From assembly GCF_014203665.1 (NCBI RefSeq), contig NZ_JACHJN010000004.1, positions 124,001 through 188,000 on the forward strand: 64,000 nucleotides of DNA, in the 5' to 3' direction. The notes under the pieces are model-generated. The model saw nothing but the letters and a program-made list of their open reading frames with translations. It ran no database searches and was not told the DNA's origin. This document shows, piece after piece, positions 53,327 through 62,125 of the stretch (its first letter is position 1; each line of letters begins with the position of its first letter). Made by a program: the position numbers and the translations under genes. The DNA comes from Saccharothrix tamanrassetensis. GTDB taxonomy: Bacteria > Actinomycetota > Actinomycetes > Mycobacteriales > Pseudonocardiaceae.

Positions 53327-54487
53327 CTTCTGCCGCAGCACCACGGCCACCGTGACGAGCGTGAGCAGGCCCACCGCCGGGTACACCCAACCCAACAGCG
53401 AGAAGTACCAGGGGCGCGGGATGGTCCAGATCGACGGCTGCACGATGAGCAGGTACGAGATCAGGTAGCTGCCGATCGCCAACAGCCACGCCCAGGCGGT
53501 GACCGCCGCGAGCCGGTGGCGCACGCCGTAGATCAGCCACATCAACGCGGGCACCGCCCACACCCAGTGGTGGCTCCAGGAGATCGGCGACACCAGCAGA
53601 CCGAGGAACTGCACGGTGACGAGCATCGCCAGCGTGTCCTCGGCCTTCACGGCGGAGCGCAGCGCCCACACCGTCAACGCCACGGCCACCGCGACACCGA
53701 GCAGGTAGAGCGGTCCGGTCTGGACGTCGTAGCCGACGGTGCGGGACAGCGCGCCGCGCAGCGACTGGTTGATCGCCGACCCGACCGGGCCGACGCGCGT
53801 GGCGTCGCCGAGCAGCTGGAACCAGAACTGGTGCGACTGGCTCGCGGAGATCAGGTAACCGAGGCCGACCGTGCCGGCGAACGCGACGAACGACCAGACG
53901 GCGGCCTTGAAGTTCCGCGTGACGAGGAAGTACAGGCCCGAGATGGCCGGCGTGAGCTTCACCCCGGCCGCCAGCCCGACACCCGCGCCGGCCGCCCAGG
54001 GCTTCGCGCTGACCATGGTGGCCAGCAGCAACGCCGCGAGGACCAGGTTGATCTGCCCGTAGTTGAGGGTCGTTCGCACCGGCTCGACCCACACGAACAG
54101 CGCCGTCCACAGCATGGCGCGGCGGGGATCCCTGCTGCCGACCAGTTCGAGCGACTTGCGCACCAGGAACCACAGGCAGGCGAGGCTGAGCAGCTGCCAG
54201 AACCAGCGCGCCACGTCCCAGGAGACCCAGGACAGCGGCACGAACACGAACGCCGAGAACGGCGGGTAGGTGAACGGCAGGGCGAACTGGTCGGAGAACT
54301 CCTCGAGCCGCCACTGGTACAGGTCGCCGGTGAACAGCTCGGGCGAGGCGTTCCGGTAGACCAACAGGTCTACCATGGTCATCTTGGTCTGGAACGCCAC
54401 CATCGCGAGGTGCCCGACCAGCGAGAGCCCGAACAGCCACGGCGCGACAGCGAGCACCCGAGCCTCGACCGCTCGCAGCTTCACCAC
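53282..54487 (-). CDS. pimE: PimE-like polyprenol-phosphate mannosyltransferase (GT87)
   Basis: A 401-residue integral-membrane glycosyltransferase with about ten helices. Near the N terminus after the first helix comes KMTMVDLLVYRNA, whose Asp fits the catalytic Asp of PimE; FTYPPFSAFVF and NYGQINLVLAALLL are GT87 signatures. PimE adds mannose from polyprenol-phosphate mannose to Ac1PIM4 in the PIM pathway. Two adjacent GTG codons (54487, 54484) follow a GGAGG; 54487 is listed. The gene next to phhB matches Rv1159. Substrate here is inferred. Confidence 0.85.
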   Translation of the reverse strand: MVKLRAVEARVLAVAPWLFGLSLVGHLAMVAFQTKMTMVDLLVYRNASPELFTGDLYQWRLEEFSDQFALPFTYPPFSAFVFVPLSWVSWDVARWFWQLLSLACLWFLVRKSLELVGSRDPRRAMLWTALFVWVEPVRTTLNYGQINLVLAALLLATMVSAKPWAAGAGVGLAAGVKLTPAISGLYFLVTRNFKAAVWSFVAFAGTVGLGYLISASQSHQFWFQLLGDATRVGPVGSAINQSLRGALSRTVGYDVQTGPLYLLGVAVAVALTVWALRSAVKAEDTLAMLVTVQFLGLLVSPISWSHHWVWAVPALMWLIYGVRHRLAAVTAWAWLLAIGSYLISYLLIVQPSIWTIPRPWYFSLLGWVYPAVGLLTLVTVAVVLRQKSRQSVEHAVDLLRQ

Positions 54488-54585
54488 CAGTACCTCCACG
54501 TTCGTGTGAATTGGACGACTGCCGGGCCACGAAACCGGGTACCCGTACGTCAAGACGAGTGGGAGATCAACGCAAGGGGATTCGC

Positions 54586-54690
54586 ATGACCGCCGACATC
54601 GTCGTGTTCACCGTCGCAGCACTCGGAATGCTCGCCACCGCCGGGGGCGTCTTCGCCCTCGCCCGGCACGAGCGCAACCACGTGCGCTGA
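54586..54690 (+). CDS. 34-residue membrane peptide
   Basis: A 34-residue peptide: a single predicted membrane helix (IVVFTVAALGMLATAGGVFAL) and a charged tail RHERNHVR. AAGGGG precedes the ATG by six bases and a textbook terminator follows 26 bases after the stop, so it looks like a complete single-gene unit. No function is known; short single-helix peptides often regulate larger membrane proteins. It is divergent from pimE. Confidence 0.7.
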   Translation: MTADIVVFTVAALGMLATAGGVFALARHERNHVR

Positions 54691-54716
54691 CGCCGTGACC
54701 AACTGACGTCGCTACC

Positions 54717-54749
54717 GGGGCCTCCCGCCAAGTGCGGGAGGCCCCTTTT
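54717..54749 (+). terminator. Rho-independent terminator of the 34-residue gene
   Basis: A perfect 12-bp stem (GGGGCCTCCCGC with GCGGGAGGCCCC) around CAAGT, followed by TTTT. The clearest intrinsic terminator in the window. Confidence 0.9.
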
Positions 54750-54891
54750 CACGTCGTGCGCTGCGTCACATCTTCCTGGTACCACAAGGGATTTCGGTGC
54801 CACCACATCCCGGTGCCGCCGCGACCCGGTGTCATCGCACCGACACATCACCCCGCCGACACGTCACCTCGCGAGACCGCTTGGTGACGCA

Positions 54892-55971
54892 TCACACGTT
54901 GAACCGGAACTCCACCACGTCGCCGTCGGCCATCACGTAGTCCTTGCCCTCCATGCGAACCTTGCCCGCGGCCTTCGCGGCGGCCATCGAGCCCGCCTCG
55001 ACCAGGTCGGCGAAGGAGACCACCTCGGCCTTGATGAAGCCGCGCTCGAAGTCCGTGTGGATCACGCCGGCCGCCTGCGGGGCGGTCGCGCCCTTGGGGA
55101 TGGTCCACGCGCGCGATTCCTTGGGGCCCGCGGTCAGGTAGGTCTGCAGGCCCAGGGTGTGGAAGCCGGCGCGGGCGAGGGCGTGCAGGCCGGGTTCGTG
55201 CTGGCCGATGGACTCCAGCAGCTCGCGGGCGGACTCCTCGTCCAGTTCGAGCAGCTCGGCTTCCACCTTGGCGTCCAGGAAGACCGCGTCGGCCGGCGCC
55301 ACGAGTTCGCGCAGTTCCTTGAGCTTCGCCTCGTCGGTGAGGATGGCCTCGTCCGCGTTGAAGACGTAGAGGAACGGCTTGGTGGTGAGCAGGCTCAGCT
55401 CGCGCAGCAGCTCACCGTCCACTTCGGACTGCGCGGAGAACAGCGTGCGACCGGAGTCGAGGACCTCGCGGGCCTTGACCGCGGCCTCCAGCGCCGGTCG
55501 CCGGTCCTTCTGGGTCCGGGCCTCCTTCTCCAGCCGGGGAACGGCCTTCTCCAGGGTCTGGAGGTCGGCGAGGATCAACTCGGTGTTGATCGTCTCGATG
55601 TCGCTCACCGGGTCGACGCGGCCGTCGACGTGCACCACGTCCTCGTCGTCGAAGACCCGGATGACCTGGCAGATGGCGTTCGCCTCGCGGATGTTGGCGA
55701 GGAACTTGTTGCCCAGGCCCGCGCCTTCGGACGCGCCCTTGACGATGCCCGCGATGTCGACGAACGACACCACGGCGGGCACTTCGCGCTCGGAGCCGAA
55801 GATGGCCGCCAGCCGGCCGAGGCGGGCGTCCGGCAACGGCACCACGCCGACGTTCGGCTCGATGGTGGCGAACGGGTAGTTCGCCGCGAGCACGTCGTTG
55901 CGCGTGAGGGCGTTGAACAGGGTGGACTTGCCGACGTTGGGCAGGCCGACGATACCGAGGGTCAAACTCAC
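54892..55971 (-). CDS. ychF: Ribosome-binding ATPase/GTPase YchF
   Basis: A 359-residue Obg-like P-loop protein. The P loop is GLPNVGKSTLFNAL (about residues 8-21), followed by PFATIEPNVGVV (switch I), DIAGIVKGASEGAGLGNKFL (switch II) and NADE of the G4 position in place of NKxD, which is the feature that makes YchF prefer ATP. The C-terminal TGS-like domain ends EGKDYVMADGDVVEFRFNV. GTG at 55971 was chosen from the family start SLTLGIVG. Confidence 0.95.
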   Translation of the reverse strand: MSLTLGIVGLPNVGKSTLFNALTRNDVLAANYPFATIEPNVGVVPLPDARLGRLAAIFGSEREVPAVVSFVDIAGIVKGASEGAGLGNKFLANIREANAICQVIRVFDDEDVVHVDGRVDPVSDIETINTELILADLQTLEKAVPRLEKEARTQKDRRPALEAAVKAREVLDSGRTLFSAQSEVDGELLRELSLLTTKPFLYVFNADEAILTDEAKLKELRELVAPADAVFLDAKVEAELLELDEESARELLESIGQHEPGLHALARAGFHTLGLQTYLTAGPKESRAWTIPKGATAPQAAGVIHTDFERGFIKAEVVSFADLVEAGSMAAAKAAGKVRMEGKDYVMADGDVVEFRFNV

Positions 55972-56050
55972 GGTCGGTGAGTCTACGCGGTGGGACGCGG
56001 TGTCCGATTTCCGCGAGACCGCTGGTGCCGGCGGTGGCAGAGTGACTGTC

Positions 56051-57319
56051 ATGTTGGTCGACGCCGAACGTGCCTACCGGGCCGTGGCCGCCCGCGACGC
56101 CCGCTTCGACGGGTGCTTCATCCTCGCCGTGCGGACCACCCGGATCTACTGCCGCCCGTCCTGCCCGGCGGTGACGCCGAAGCAGCGCAACGCCGAGTTC
56201 TACCCGACGGCCGCCGCCGCGCAGTCGGCCGGCTACCGAGCGTGCCGGCGGTGCCTGCCGGACGCCGTGCCGGGCTCGCCGGAATGGAACCTGCGCGCCG
56301 ACCTGGCCGCGCGGGCGATGCGGCTGATCTCCGACGGTGTCGTGGAACGGGACGGCGTGCCCGGTCTGGCGGCCAGGCTCGGCTACTCGGAACGCCACCT
56401 GACCAGGGTGCTGACCGCCGAACTCGGCGCGGGGCCGCTCGCGCTGGCGCGGGCGCACCGGGCGCACTCCGCGCGGCTGCTGATCGAGACGACGGACCTG
56501 TCGTTCACCGACATCGCGTTCGCCGCCGGGTTCGCCAGCGTGCGGCAGTTCAACGACACGATCCGCACCGTGTTCGCGTCCACGCCGTCCGACCTGCGGT
56601 CGAAGCGCTCGGTGGTCGGCAAAGCCGGCCGCATCACGCTCCGCCTGCCCTACCGCCCGCCGTTCGACGCCGCGGGGCTGCTCGCCTACTTCCGGGCGTC
56701 CGCGATCCCCGGCGTCGAACACGTGACGGACACCGCCTACGCCCGTTCGCTGCGCCTGCCGCACGGACAGGCGACGGTGATCCTGGAGCCCGCCGACGGT
56801 CACGTGACGTGCTCACTGCGCCTCACCGACCTGCGCGACCTGGGCAGTGCGGTGAGCCGCGTGCGGCGACTGCTGGACCTGGACGCGGACCCGCAGGCCG
56901 TGGACGACTTCCTCGGCGACGACCCGCTGCTGCGCCCGCTGGTGCGCTCCCGGCCGGGCGTGCGGGTGCCCGGCAGCGTCGACGGGGCGGAGACCCTGCT
57001 GCGGGCGCTCGGGCACGTGTCGCCCGGCGAGCCCCTGGACATCCCGGACGGCCCGGTCACCCACCTCTACCCGGCGCCGTCGGCGATCGACTCGCCGGTG
57101 GCGGCGGCCCTGGCGGACGGCAGCCTCGTGGTGGACGTCGGCCGGGACGCCGACGAACTGCACGCCGAACTCGCCGCGTTCCCCGGCGTCGGCCCGGACA
57201 TCGCCCGCTACGTCGTGATGCGCGTGCTCGGCGCGCCCGACGTTCCCTTGACCACGGACAACGCGGCCTGGCGCCCTTGGCGCTCGTACGCCGCAATGCA
57301 CCTCAGGAGGACCGCGTGA
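56051..57319 (+). CDS. Bifunctional Ada-type activator / AlkA-type glycosylase with a short C-terminal end
   Basis: A 422-residue alkylation-damage protein. The N-terminal Ada domain has the zinc Cys set in RIYCRPSCPAV and RACRRCLPD (about residues 33-76), including the methyl-phosphotriester acceptor. An AraC-type HTH follows (VPGLAARLGYSERHLTRVL, LSFTDIAFAAGFASVRQF). The last ~200 residues are AlkA-like, with HhH motif FPGVGPDIARYVVMRV and catalytic Asp in LTTDNAAW. Between that Asp and WRPWRSYAAMHL about 20-25 residues normally present are missing. The stop overlaps the ogt start as GTGA. Confidence 0.88.
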   Translation: MLVDAERAYRAVAARDARFDGCFILAVRTTRIYCRPSCPAVTPKQRNAEFYPTAAAAQSAGYRACRRCLPDAVPGSPEWNLRADLAARAMRLISDGVVERDGVPGLAARLGYSERHLTRVLTAELGAGPLALARAHRAHSARLLIETTDLSFTDIAFAAGFASVRQFNDTIRTVFASTPSDLRSKRSVVGKAGRITLRLPYRPPFDAAGLLAYFRASAIPGVEHVTDTAYARSLRLPHGQATVILEPADGHVTCSLRLTDLRDLGSAVSRVRRLLDLDADPQAVDDFLGDDPLLRPLVRSRPGVRVPGSVDGAETLLRALGHVSPGEPLDIPDGPVTHLYPAPSAIDSPVAAALADGSLVVDVGRDADELHAELAAFPGVGPDIARYVVMRVLGAPDVPLTTDNAAWRPWRSYAAMHLRRTA

Positions 57320-57819
57320 GCATCGGATACACGTCCACCACCGACACCCCGATCGGCCCGTTCACGGCCCTCGTGGTGTCGGACGGGGCGGTGCTGGCCA
57401 GCGGCTGGACGGCGTCCCTCGACGACCTGCTGCCCCAGGTGTCCCCGTCCCTGCGCCCGAAGACGTTGACCCCGCGCCGCGACCTCGGCGCCGTGACCAA
57501 GGCGGTGCGCGACTACCACGCGGGCACCCTGGACGCGATCGCCGACGTGCCGGTGCGGCAGCGTTCCGGCGAGTTCATGGAGCAGGCGTGGGCGGCCCTG
57601 CGCACCGTCCCGGCCGGCAAGCCGGTCAGCTACGCCGACTACGCCCTGCTGGCCGGCCGGCCCTCGGCGGTCCGCGCAGCCGCCACGGCCTGCGCCCGCA
57701 ACGCCGCCACCCTGTTCGTCCCGTGCCACCGCGTGGTCCGCACGGGCGGCGCGATCGGCAACTTCCGCTGGGGTGTCGACGTGAAGCGCTGGCTCCTCGA
57801 CCACGAGGACCAGGCCTAG
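57316..57819 (+). CDS. ogt: Methylated-DNA-protein cysteine methyltransferase
   Basis: A 167-residue suicide repair protein that takes the methyl group from O6-methylguanine. The active-site Cys is in FVPCHRVVR (about residue 138), and the DNA-binding helix VSYADYALLAGRPSAVRAAA precedes it. GTG start overlaps the upstream Ada/AlkA stop (GTGA) and has AGGAGG six bases upstream. The two genes form an adaptive-response operon in which the Ada-like protein is the probable activator. Confidence 0.93.
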   Translation: MSIGYTSTTDTPIGPFTALVVSDGAVLASGWTASLDDLLPQVSPSLRPKTLTPRRDLGAVTKAVRDYHAGTLDAIADVPVRQRSGEFMEQAWAALRTVPAGKPVSYADYALLAGRPSAVRAAATACARNAATLFVPCHRVVRTGGAIGNFRWGVDVKRWLLDHEDQA

Positions 57820-57864
57820 CGGAACCGGTGGCGCGGACCTCGTCGGACACCTCGATCCCGGGGC

Positions 57865-57897
57865 GGCGCCCATGACCCGGATCAGGTCATGGGCGCC
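57865..57897. terminator. Hairpin terminator after ogt
   Basis: A perfect 13-bp stem (GGCGCCCATGACC with GGTCATGGGCGCC) with loop CGGATCA, 46 bases after ogt. The 225-base gap to the next gene holds this and no other feature. Confidence 0.7.
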
Positions 57898-58044
57898 GTC
57901 ATTGGTGCCGCCGACGCGAATCCGTGGACGCCTGCTTCCAGCCTGCCACAGGGGTACGACATCCCCGCCAGGACGAGCCGGCTCACCTGGGCCGATGGGC
58001 TCACCAGGTTGGCGCCCGGCGGATTCGCGGGTTACCTGGGTGGC

Positions 58045-59946
58045 ATGAGTTCCGTGTTGATCGGGGTCGAGAACATCTCGACGCCCAAGTGGGCCAAGGT
58101 CGGGCGGCGGGCGGCCTCGGTCAGTCTCGGCAAGGCGTTGCGCAGCCTGCCCGAGGCGATCCGGGTGGTGTTGCGGCTGGCCTGGCGGACGTCGCCCCGG
58201 TTGACGGTGCTGGCCGGCGTGGTGCACGTGCTGTCGGGCTGCGTTACGGCGTTCGGGCTGCTCGCCACCGCCGACGTGTTCTCCGCCCTGCTCCGGGACG
58301 GGCCGACGCCGGAGCGGTTGGCGTCCTCGCTGCCCGCGTTAGCGGTCGTGGTGGCCTCCTACGCGACTCGGGCGCTGCTCGACGCGGCTGTCGCGACGGT
58401 GGAGAGTTCGTTGCGGCCACGGGTCACGCGCGCGGCCAACGACGAAGTCACGGCGGTGCTGGTGCGGGCCGAGCTGTTGGCGTTCGAGGACGCCGACTTC
58501 CGCGAGCTGGCCCGACAGGGCGGGCGGCACGGCGTGCGGAGCCTGGAGAGCAGTCTTCGGCACCTCGCCGACCTGGTGTCGTCCTGCATCACGATGGTGG
58601 CCGCGATCGTGACCGTCGGGCTGCTCGACGCCTGGCTCGCACCGGCCCTGCTGCTGGCCGCGCTGGCGAACGCCTGGGCGTCGGCGCGGGTGTCGAAGCT
58701 GCGGTACGAGCACTTCCTGGACTCGGTGACGCGCAACCTCCGCAAGGGCGTGGTGGAGGAGGTCGCCACCCATCGGGAGTTCGCGCTGGAGCGGCACGCG
58801 CTGACGCTGCAGGAGCGGCTGCTCGGCGAGCACCGGCGGATCGCCGACTCGTTGATGGAGGACGAGATCCGCATGGCGCACCGCACCAACATGGTCCGGC
58901 TCGGCGGGCGGGCGCTGGCCGGGTTGGGCACCGGCATCGCGTACGTCGTGCTCGGCCTGCTGCTGCACACCGGGGGCATGGAGCTGGCGTTGGCGGGCAC
59001 CGCGCTGCTGGCCATGCGGACCGGGTTCTCGTCGTTGTCGACGACCACGCGGTCGGTCAACGCGCTGTACGAGGACTCCTTCTACATCGACTTCTACCGC
59101 AAGCTGCTGGCCGAGGGCGCGGAACGTGCCCAGAAGTCGTCGCCGGTGACGGCTCCGCCCGACCCCGAGCTGATCACGCTGACCAACGTGACGTTCACCT
59201 ACCCCGGCAAGGACACGCCCGCGTTGGACGACGTGAGCCTGACCGTGCGGCGGGGCGAGGTGGTCGCGCTCGTCGGCGAGAACGGCTCCGGCAAGACGAC
59301 CCTCGGCAAGGTGCTGACCGGGCTGTTCCCGACCACGTCCGGCACCGTGCACTGGGACGGCGTGGACCTCGCGGACGCCGACACGACCTCCGTGCACTCG
59401 TCCATCGCGGTCATCGCGCAGGACCCGGCGCAGTGGCCGATGACCGCGCGGCGCAACGTCACGGTCGGCAGGCTGGAGCGCGAGGACGACGACGCGTGGC
59501 AGGACGCCGTCGCCAAGTCCGGGGCGGACGAGGTGCTCGCCACGCTGCCCGCCGGACCGGACACCGTGCTGTCACGGCAGTTCAACGACGGCCAGGACCT
59601 GTCCGGCGGCCAGTGGCAGCGGATGGGCATCGCGCGCGGCATGTACCGGGACGCGGCGGTGCTGGTCGCGGACGAGCCGACGGCGGCGCTGGACGCCAAG
59701 GCCGAGGCGCGCGTGTTCGAGGGGCTGCGCCAGGCGACCGCCCGGCGCACCACGATCCTGGTGACCCACCGGCTGGCGAACATCCGCAACGCGGACCGGA
59801 TCGTGCTGCTGGACCAGGGCCGGATCGTGGAGCAGGGCACCCACGACGAGCTGATGGCCCTGCGCGGCCACTACTTCGAGCTGTTCGAACTCCAGGCCTC
59901 CGCGTACCGGGGCAATCTGCTGGCCCAACCCGCCCAGGCGGGCTGA
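58045..59946 (+). CDS. ABC exporter (fused membrane and ATPase domains)
   Basis: A 633-residue half-type exporter. After a ~40-residue polar extension (ENISTPKWAKVGRRA) come six helices, then Walker A GENGSGKTTLGKVL (about residues 411-424), Q-loop AVIAQDPAQWPMT, signature DLSGGQWQRMGIARGM and Walker B VLVADEPTAALD. The substrate cannot be told; no partner or biosynthetic genes lie beside it. ATG at 58045 lacks a clear ribosome site, but the alternative start at 57889 lies across the terminator region. Confidence 0.85.
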   Translation: MSSVLIGVENISTPKWAKVGRRAASVSLGKALRSLPEAIRVVLRLAWRTSPRLTVLAGVVHVLSGCVTAFGLLATADVFSALLRDGPTPERLASSLPALAVVVASYATRALLDAAVATVESSLRPRVTRAANDEVTAVLVRAELLAFEDADFRELARQGGRHGVRSLESSLRHLADLVSSCITMVAAIVTVGLLDAWLAPALLLAALANAWASARVSKLRYEHFLDSVTRNLRKGVVEEVATHREFALERHALTLQERLLGEHRRIADSLMEDEIRMAHRTNMVRLGGRALAGLGTGIAYVVLGLLLHTGGMELALAGTALLAMRTGFSSLSTTTRSVNALYEDSFYIDFYRKLLAEGAERAQKSSPVTAPPDPELITLTNVTFTYPGKDTPALDDVSLTVRRGEVVALVGENGSGKTTLGKVLTGLFPTTSGTVHWDGVDLADADTTSVHSSIAVIAQDPAQWPMTARRNVTVGRLEREDDDAWQDAVAKSGADEVLATLPAGPDTVLSRQFNDGQDLSGGQWQRMGIARGMYRDAAVLVADEPTAALDAKAEARVFEGLRQATARRTTILVTHRLANIRNADRIVLLDQGRIVEQGTHDELMALRGHYFELFELQASAYRGNLLAQPAQAG

Positions 59947-59950
59947 GACG

Positions 59951-60358
59951 TCAGTCCCGCGCGGCCGGTTCGGCGGCGACCATCACCGGGTTGCCGTCCG
60001 GATCGGCGACGAACGCCATCCGCTCGCCCCACGGCGTGTCGGCCGGCGCGAGCAGCACCGGGTGGCCGAGCCGTGCCAACTCGGCCACCGCCGCGTCCAC
60101 GTCGTCGTGGTACACGCACAGCTCGAACGCGTGGCCGGACGACGGTCGCTGCGGCCGTCCGTGCACACCCTTGCCGTCCGGCGCGACCTGGCCGAGCCCG
60201 AGCTTCGACCCGTCGGGCAGTTCCAGGGCCACGTACACCGGATCGCCTTCGGCGGGAAACCCGTACGTGACGACGAAACCGAGCGCGTCGCGGTAGAAGC
60301 CGAGCGAGCGCGCCAGGTCGTCGCAGACCAGCATCGGGAACGCGGAACGAAAACCCAT
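59951..60358 (-). CDS. VOC-family (glyoxalase-like) protein
   Basis: A 135-residue single-domain VOC protein: FPMLVCDDLARSLGFYRDALGFVVTYGFPAEGD, a middle acidic-His region (GHAFELCVYHDDVDAAVAEL) and the end PWGERMAFVADPDGNPVMV. The expected metal-ligand His and Glu positions are only partly kept. It may be a lyase, dioxygenase or resistance protein. ATG at 60358 gives the family N terminus. Confidence 0.8.
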   Translation of the reverse strand: MGFRSAFPMLVCDDLARSLGFYRDALGFVVTYGFPAEGDPVYVALELPDGSKLGLGQVAPDGKGVHGRPQRPSSGHAFELCVYHDDVDAAVAELARLGHPVLLAPADTPWGERMAFVADPDGNPVMVAAEPAARD

Positions 60359-60473
60359 GCCGCACCCTAGACCTGAACGTCGCCGCGGCACCGCCGGTTC
60401 TGCCGCACGGGGAACCGGCGTGGTCGACAGGAGTCCACCACGCCGGTTCGGGTGCCCGGTTGTGCGCAGGCGA

Positions 60474-61997
60474 TCAGCGGGCGTCGTCCTGGCAGGTGAG
60501 GTCCCTCGCGGGCAGCGTGCCGTCGGCGAAGTACGTGTTGACCACGTTCTCGGTGCAGGTGTTGGGGTAGTTGCCGAACACCGCGTGCACCGGGACGTCC
60601 TTCAGGGTGACCAGACGGGAACCGGTCATCGCCTTGTGCAGTGCGACGCCGTGCTGGTACGCGGTGCGGGTGTCGCCGGTGGCCTGCACGATCAGCGCCG
60701 GCCGGTTGTTGTGGACGACGGTCGGCCTCTCCTTCGGCTGCGCCCAGAACGCGCATGCGGTGATGTTGTTGGCGAACGCCCCGAACACGGGCTGGGTGGC
60801 GCGGCTGCGCTGGATGTCCCGCCAGTACGACTCCGGGTCGCGCTGGTAGCGCACGTCGCCGCAGAGCACCGCGGCCTGCCCGTCCCCGTCCTGGTGCGCG
60901 CCGGGTCCGAACATGAAGCGCAGGGCCTGCTCCAGCTCCGGGCTCGGGGGCGCGCCCTTGCCGTCGGCGGCATCGGTGAGTTCCCGCACCTGACCGGCGA
61001 GCAACGGGTAGGCGCGCGGGTCGGACAGCGGGCCGAACAGCGCGATCGGCACGAAGTTGTCATCGACGGTGTAGTCTCCGACCCGGATGGGCGTCCGCGC
61101 GGACCGCCGGATCAGCTCCTCCACGCCGGCCCGCACCTGCTTCGCGGTCGTGCCCAGGTGGTATTCGGCGTCGTGCCGCGCGGTCCACTCGGCCCACAGG
61201 TCCAGCGCGGCTTCGTTGGGGGCGCCCAAGTCCTGGAACATGCCCAAGCCGTACTTGCGAGGGTCGACGGCACTGTCCAACACGAACCGATCGGTCCGCT
61301 GCGGGAACATCTGCGTGTACACCGCACCGAGATAGGTGCCGTACGACCAGCCGAAGTAGCTGACCCGCTGCTCCCCCATCGCACCACGGACGACATCCAT
61401 GTCGCGCGCGGTGTTGCGGGTGGTGATGTGCGGCAACCGGTCACCTTCCCGCTCCGCACACCGCTTCGCCAGGTCGGATTCCAGCGCGACCACCCGGTCG
61501 AAACCGGCCCGGTCCACACCGGCCGACCGCAACATGGGGCCGACCGACCACTTGCAGTCGACCGGCGAACTCCGCCCGATCCCGCGGGGGTCCATGCCGA
61601 TCAGGTCGTACCGGGCCCGCACGTCGGGGCTCATCCACCCCTGGACCCGCAGCATCATGTCGAGTCCGGCTCCACCGGGTCCACCCGGGTTGGACAGCAT
61701 GATCCCGCGCCGGCGGGCCGGATCGGCCGCCTTCAACCGCGAGACCGCCACGGTGATCGTCCGGCCTCGTGGCCGCTGGTAGTCCAACGGCACGGTCACG
61801 TTCGCGCACTGCGCCCCCGCCGCGTCCAACTGCTCGTGACCGCACGCCGCCCAGTCGAGCCGCTGGTCGTAGTACCGGGACAGACCGCCCCGCTGCGCAG
61901 ATTCCGCCTCGACGGGATCCGCGGCGGCCGAGCCGGTACCTGCCAGCAACCCGGCCGCCACCGCCGCCGCGGTCAACGTGGTCTTGAGTCGTATCAC
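60474..61997 (-). CDS. Secreted TAP-type alpha/beta hydrolase (SlpD/TAP peptidase-like)
   Basis: A 507-residue exported hydrolase. The signal peptide is TTLTAAAVAAGLLAGTGSAAA with cleavage near residue 26. The catalytic domain has GGPGGAG (oxyanion region, about residues 104-110), DPRGIGRSSPVDC, the nucleophile elbow YFGWSYGTYLGAVY (Ser about residue 219), the acid in VQATGDTRT and the His in VPVHAVFGNYPNTC. The C-terminal TAP-like domain ends with Cys-rich CTENVV and LTCQDD. A tripeptidyl aminopeptidase of the mycelium is a likely role. Confidence 0.88.
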   Translation of the reverse strand: MIRLKTTLTAAAVAAGLLAGTGSAAADPVEAESAQRGGLSRYYDQRLDWAACGHEQLDAAGAQCANVTVPLDYQRPRGRTITVAVSRLKAADPARRRGIMLSNPGGPGGAGLDMMLRVQGWMSPDVRARYDLIGMDPRGIGRSSPVDCKWSVGPMLRSAGVDRAGFDRVVALESDLAKRCAEREGDRLPHITTRNTARDMDVVRGAMGEQRVSYFGWSYGTYLGAVYTQMFPQRTDRFVLDSAVDPRKYGLGMFQDLGAPNEAALDLWAEWTARHDAEYHLGTTAKQVRAGVEELIRRSARTPIRVGDYTVDDNFVPIALFGPLSDPRAYPLLAGQVRELTDAADGKGAPPSPELEQALRFMFGPGAHQDGDGQAAVLCGDVRYQRDPESYWRDIQRSRATQPVFGAFANNITACAFWAQPKERPTVVHNNRPALIVQATGDTRTAYQHGVALHKAMTGSRLVTLKDVPVHAVFGNYPNTCTENVVNTYFADGTLPARDLTCQDDAR

Positions 61998-62125
61998 GAG
62001 ATCCCCCTGGAAGTCCGGTGGATCACCACGCTATGAGCGCGGACCTTCCCCCGGACATCCCCGCAGCACCACGTGCGCGGGGGCCTGCCCCCACCGCCTC
62101 CGGTAGTGCCCACACCACCGAGCGG

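Noticed and set aside
57865-57897. Sequence resembling the 3' half of a TPP riboswitch (ACCTGATCCGGGTCATG on the minus strand)
   Set aside because: It lacks the CTGAGA sensor element and is a perfect 13-bp hairpin behind ogt; it fits a terminator.
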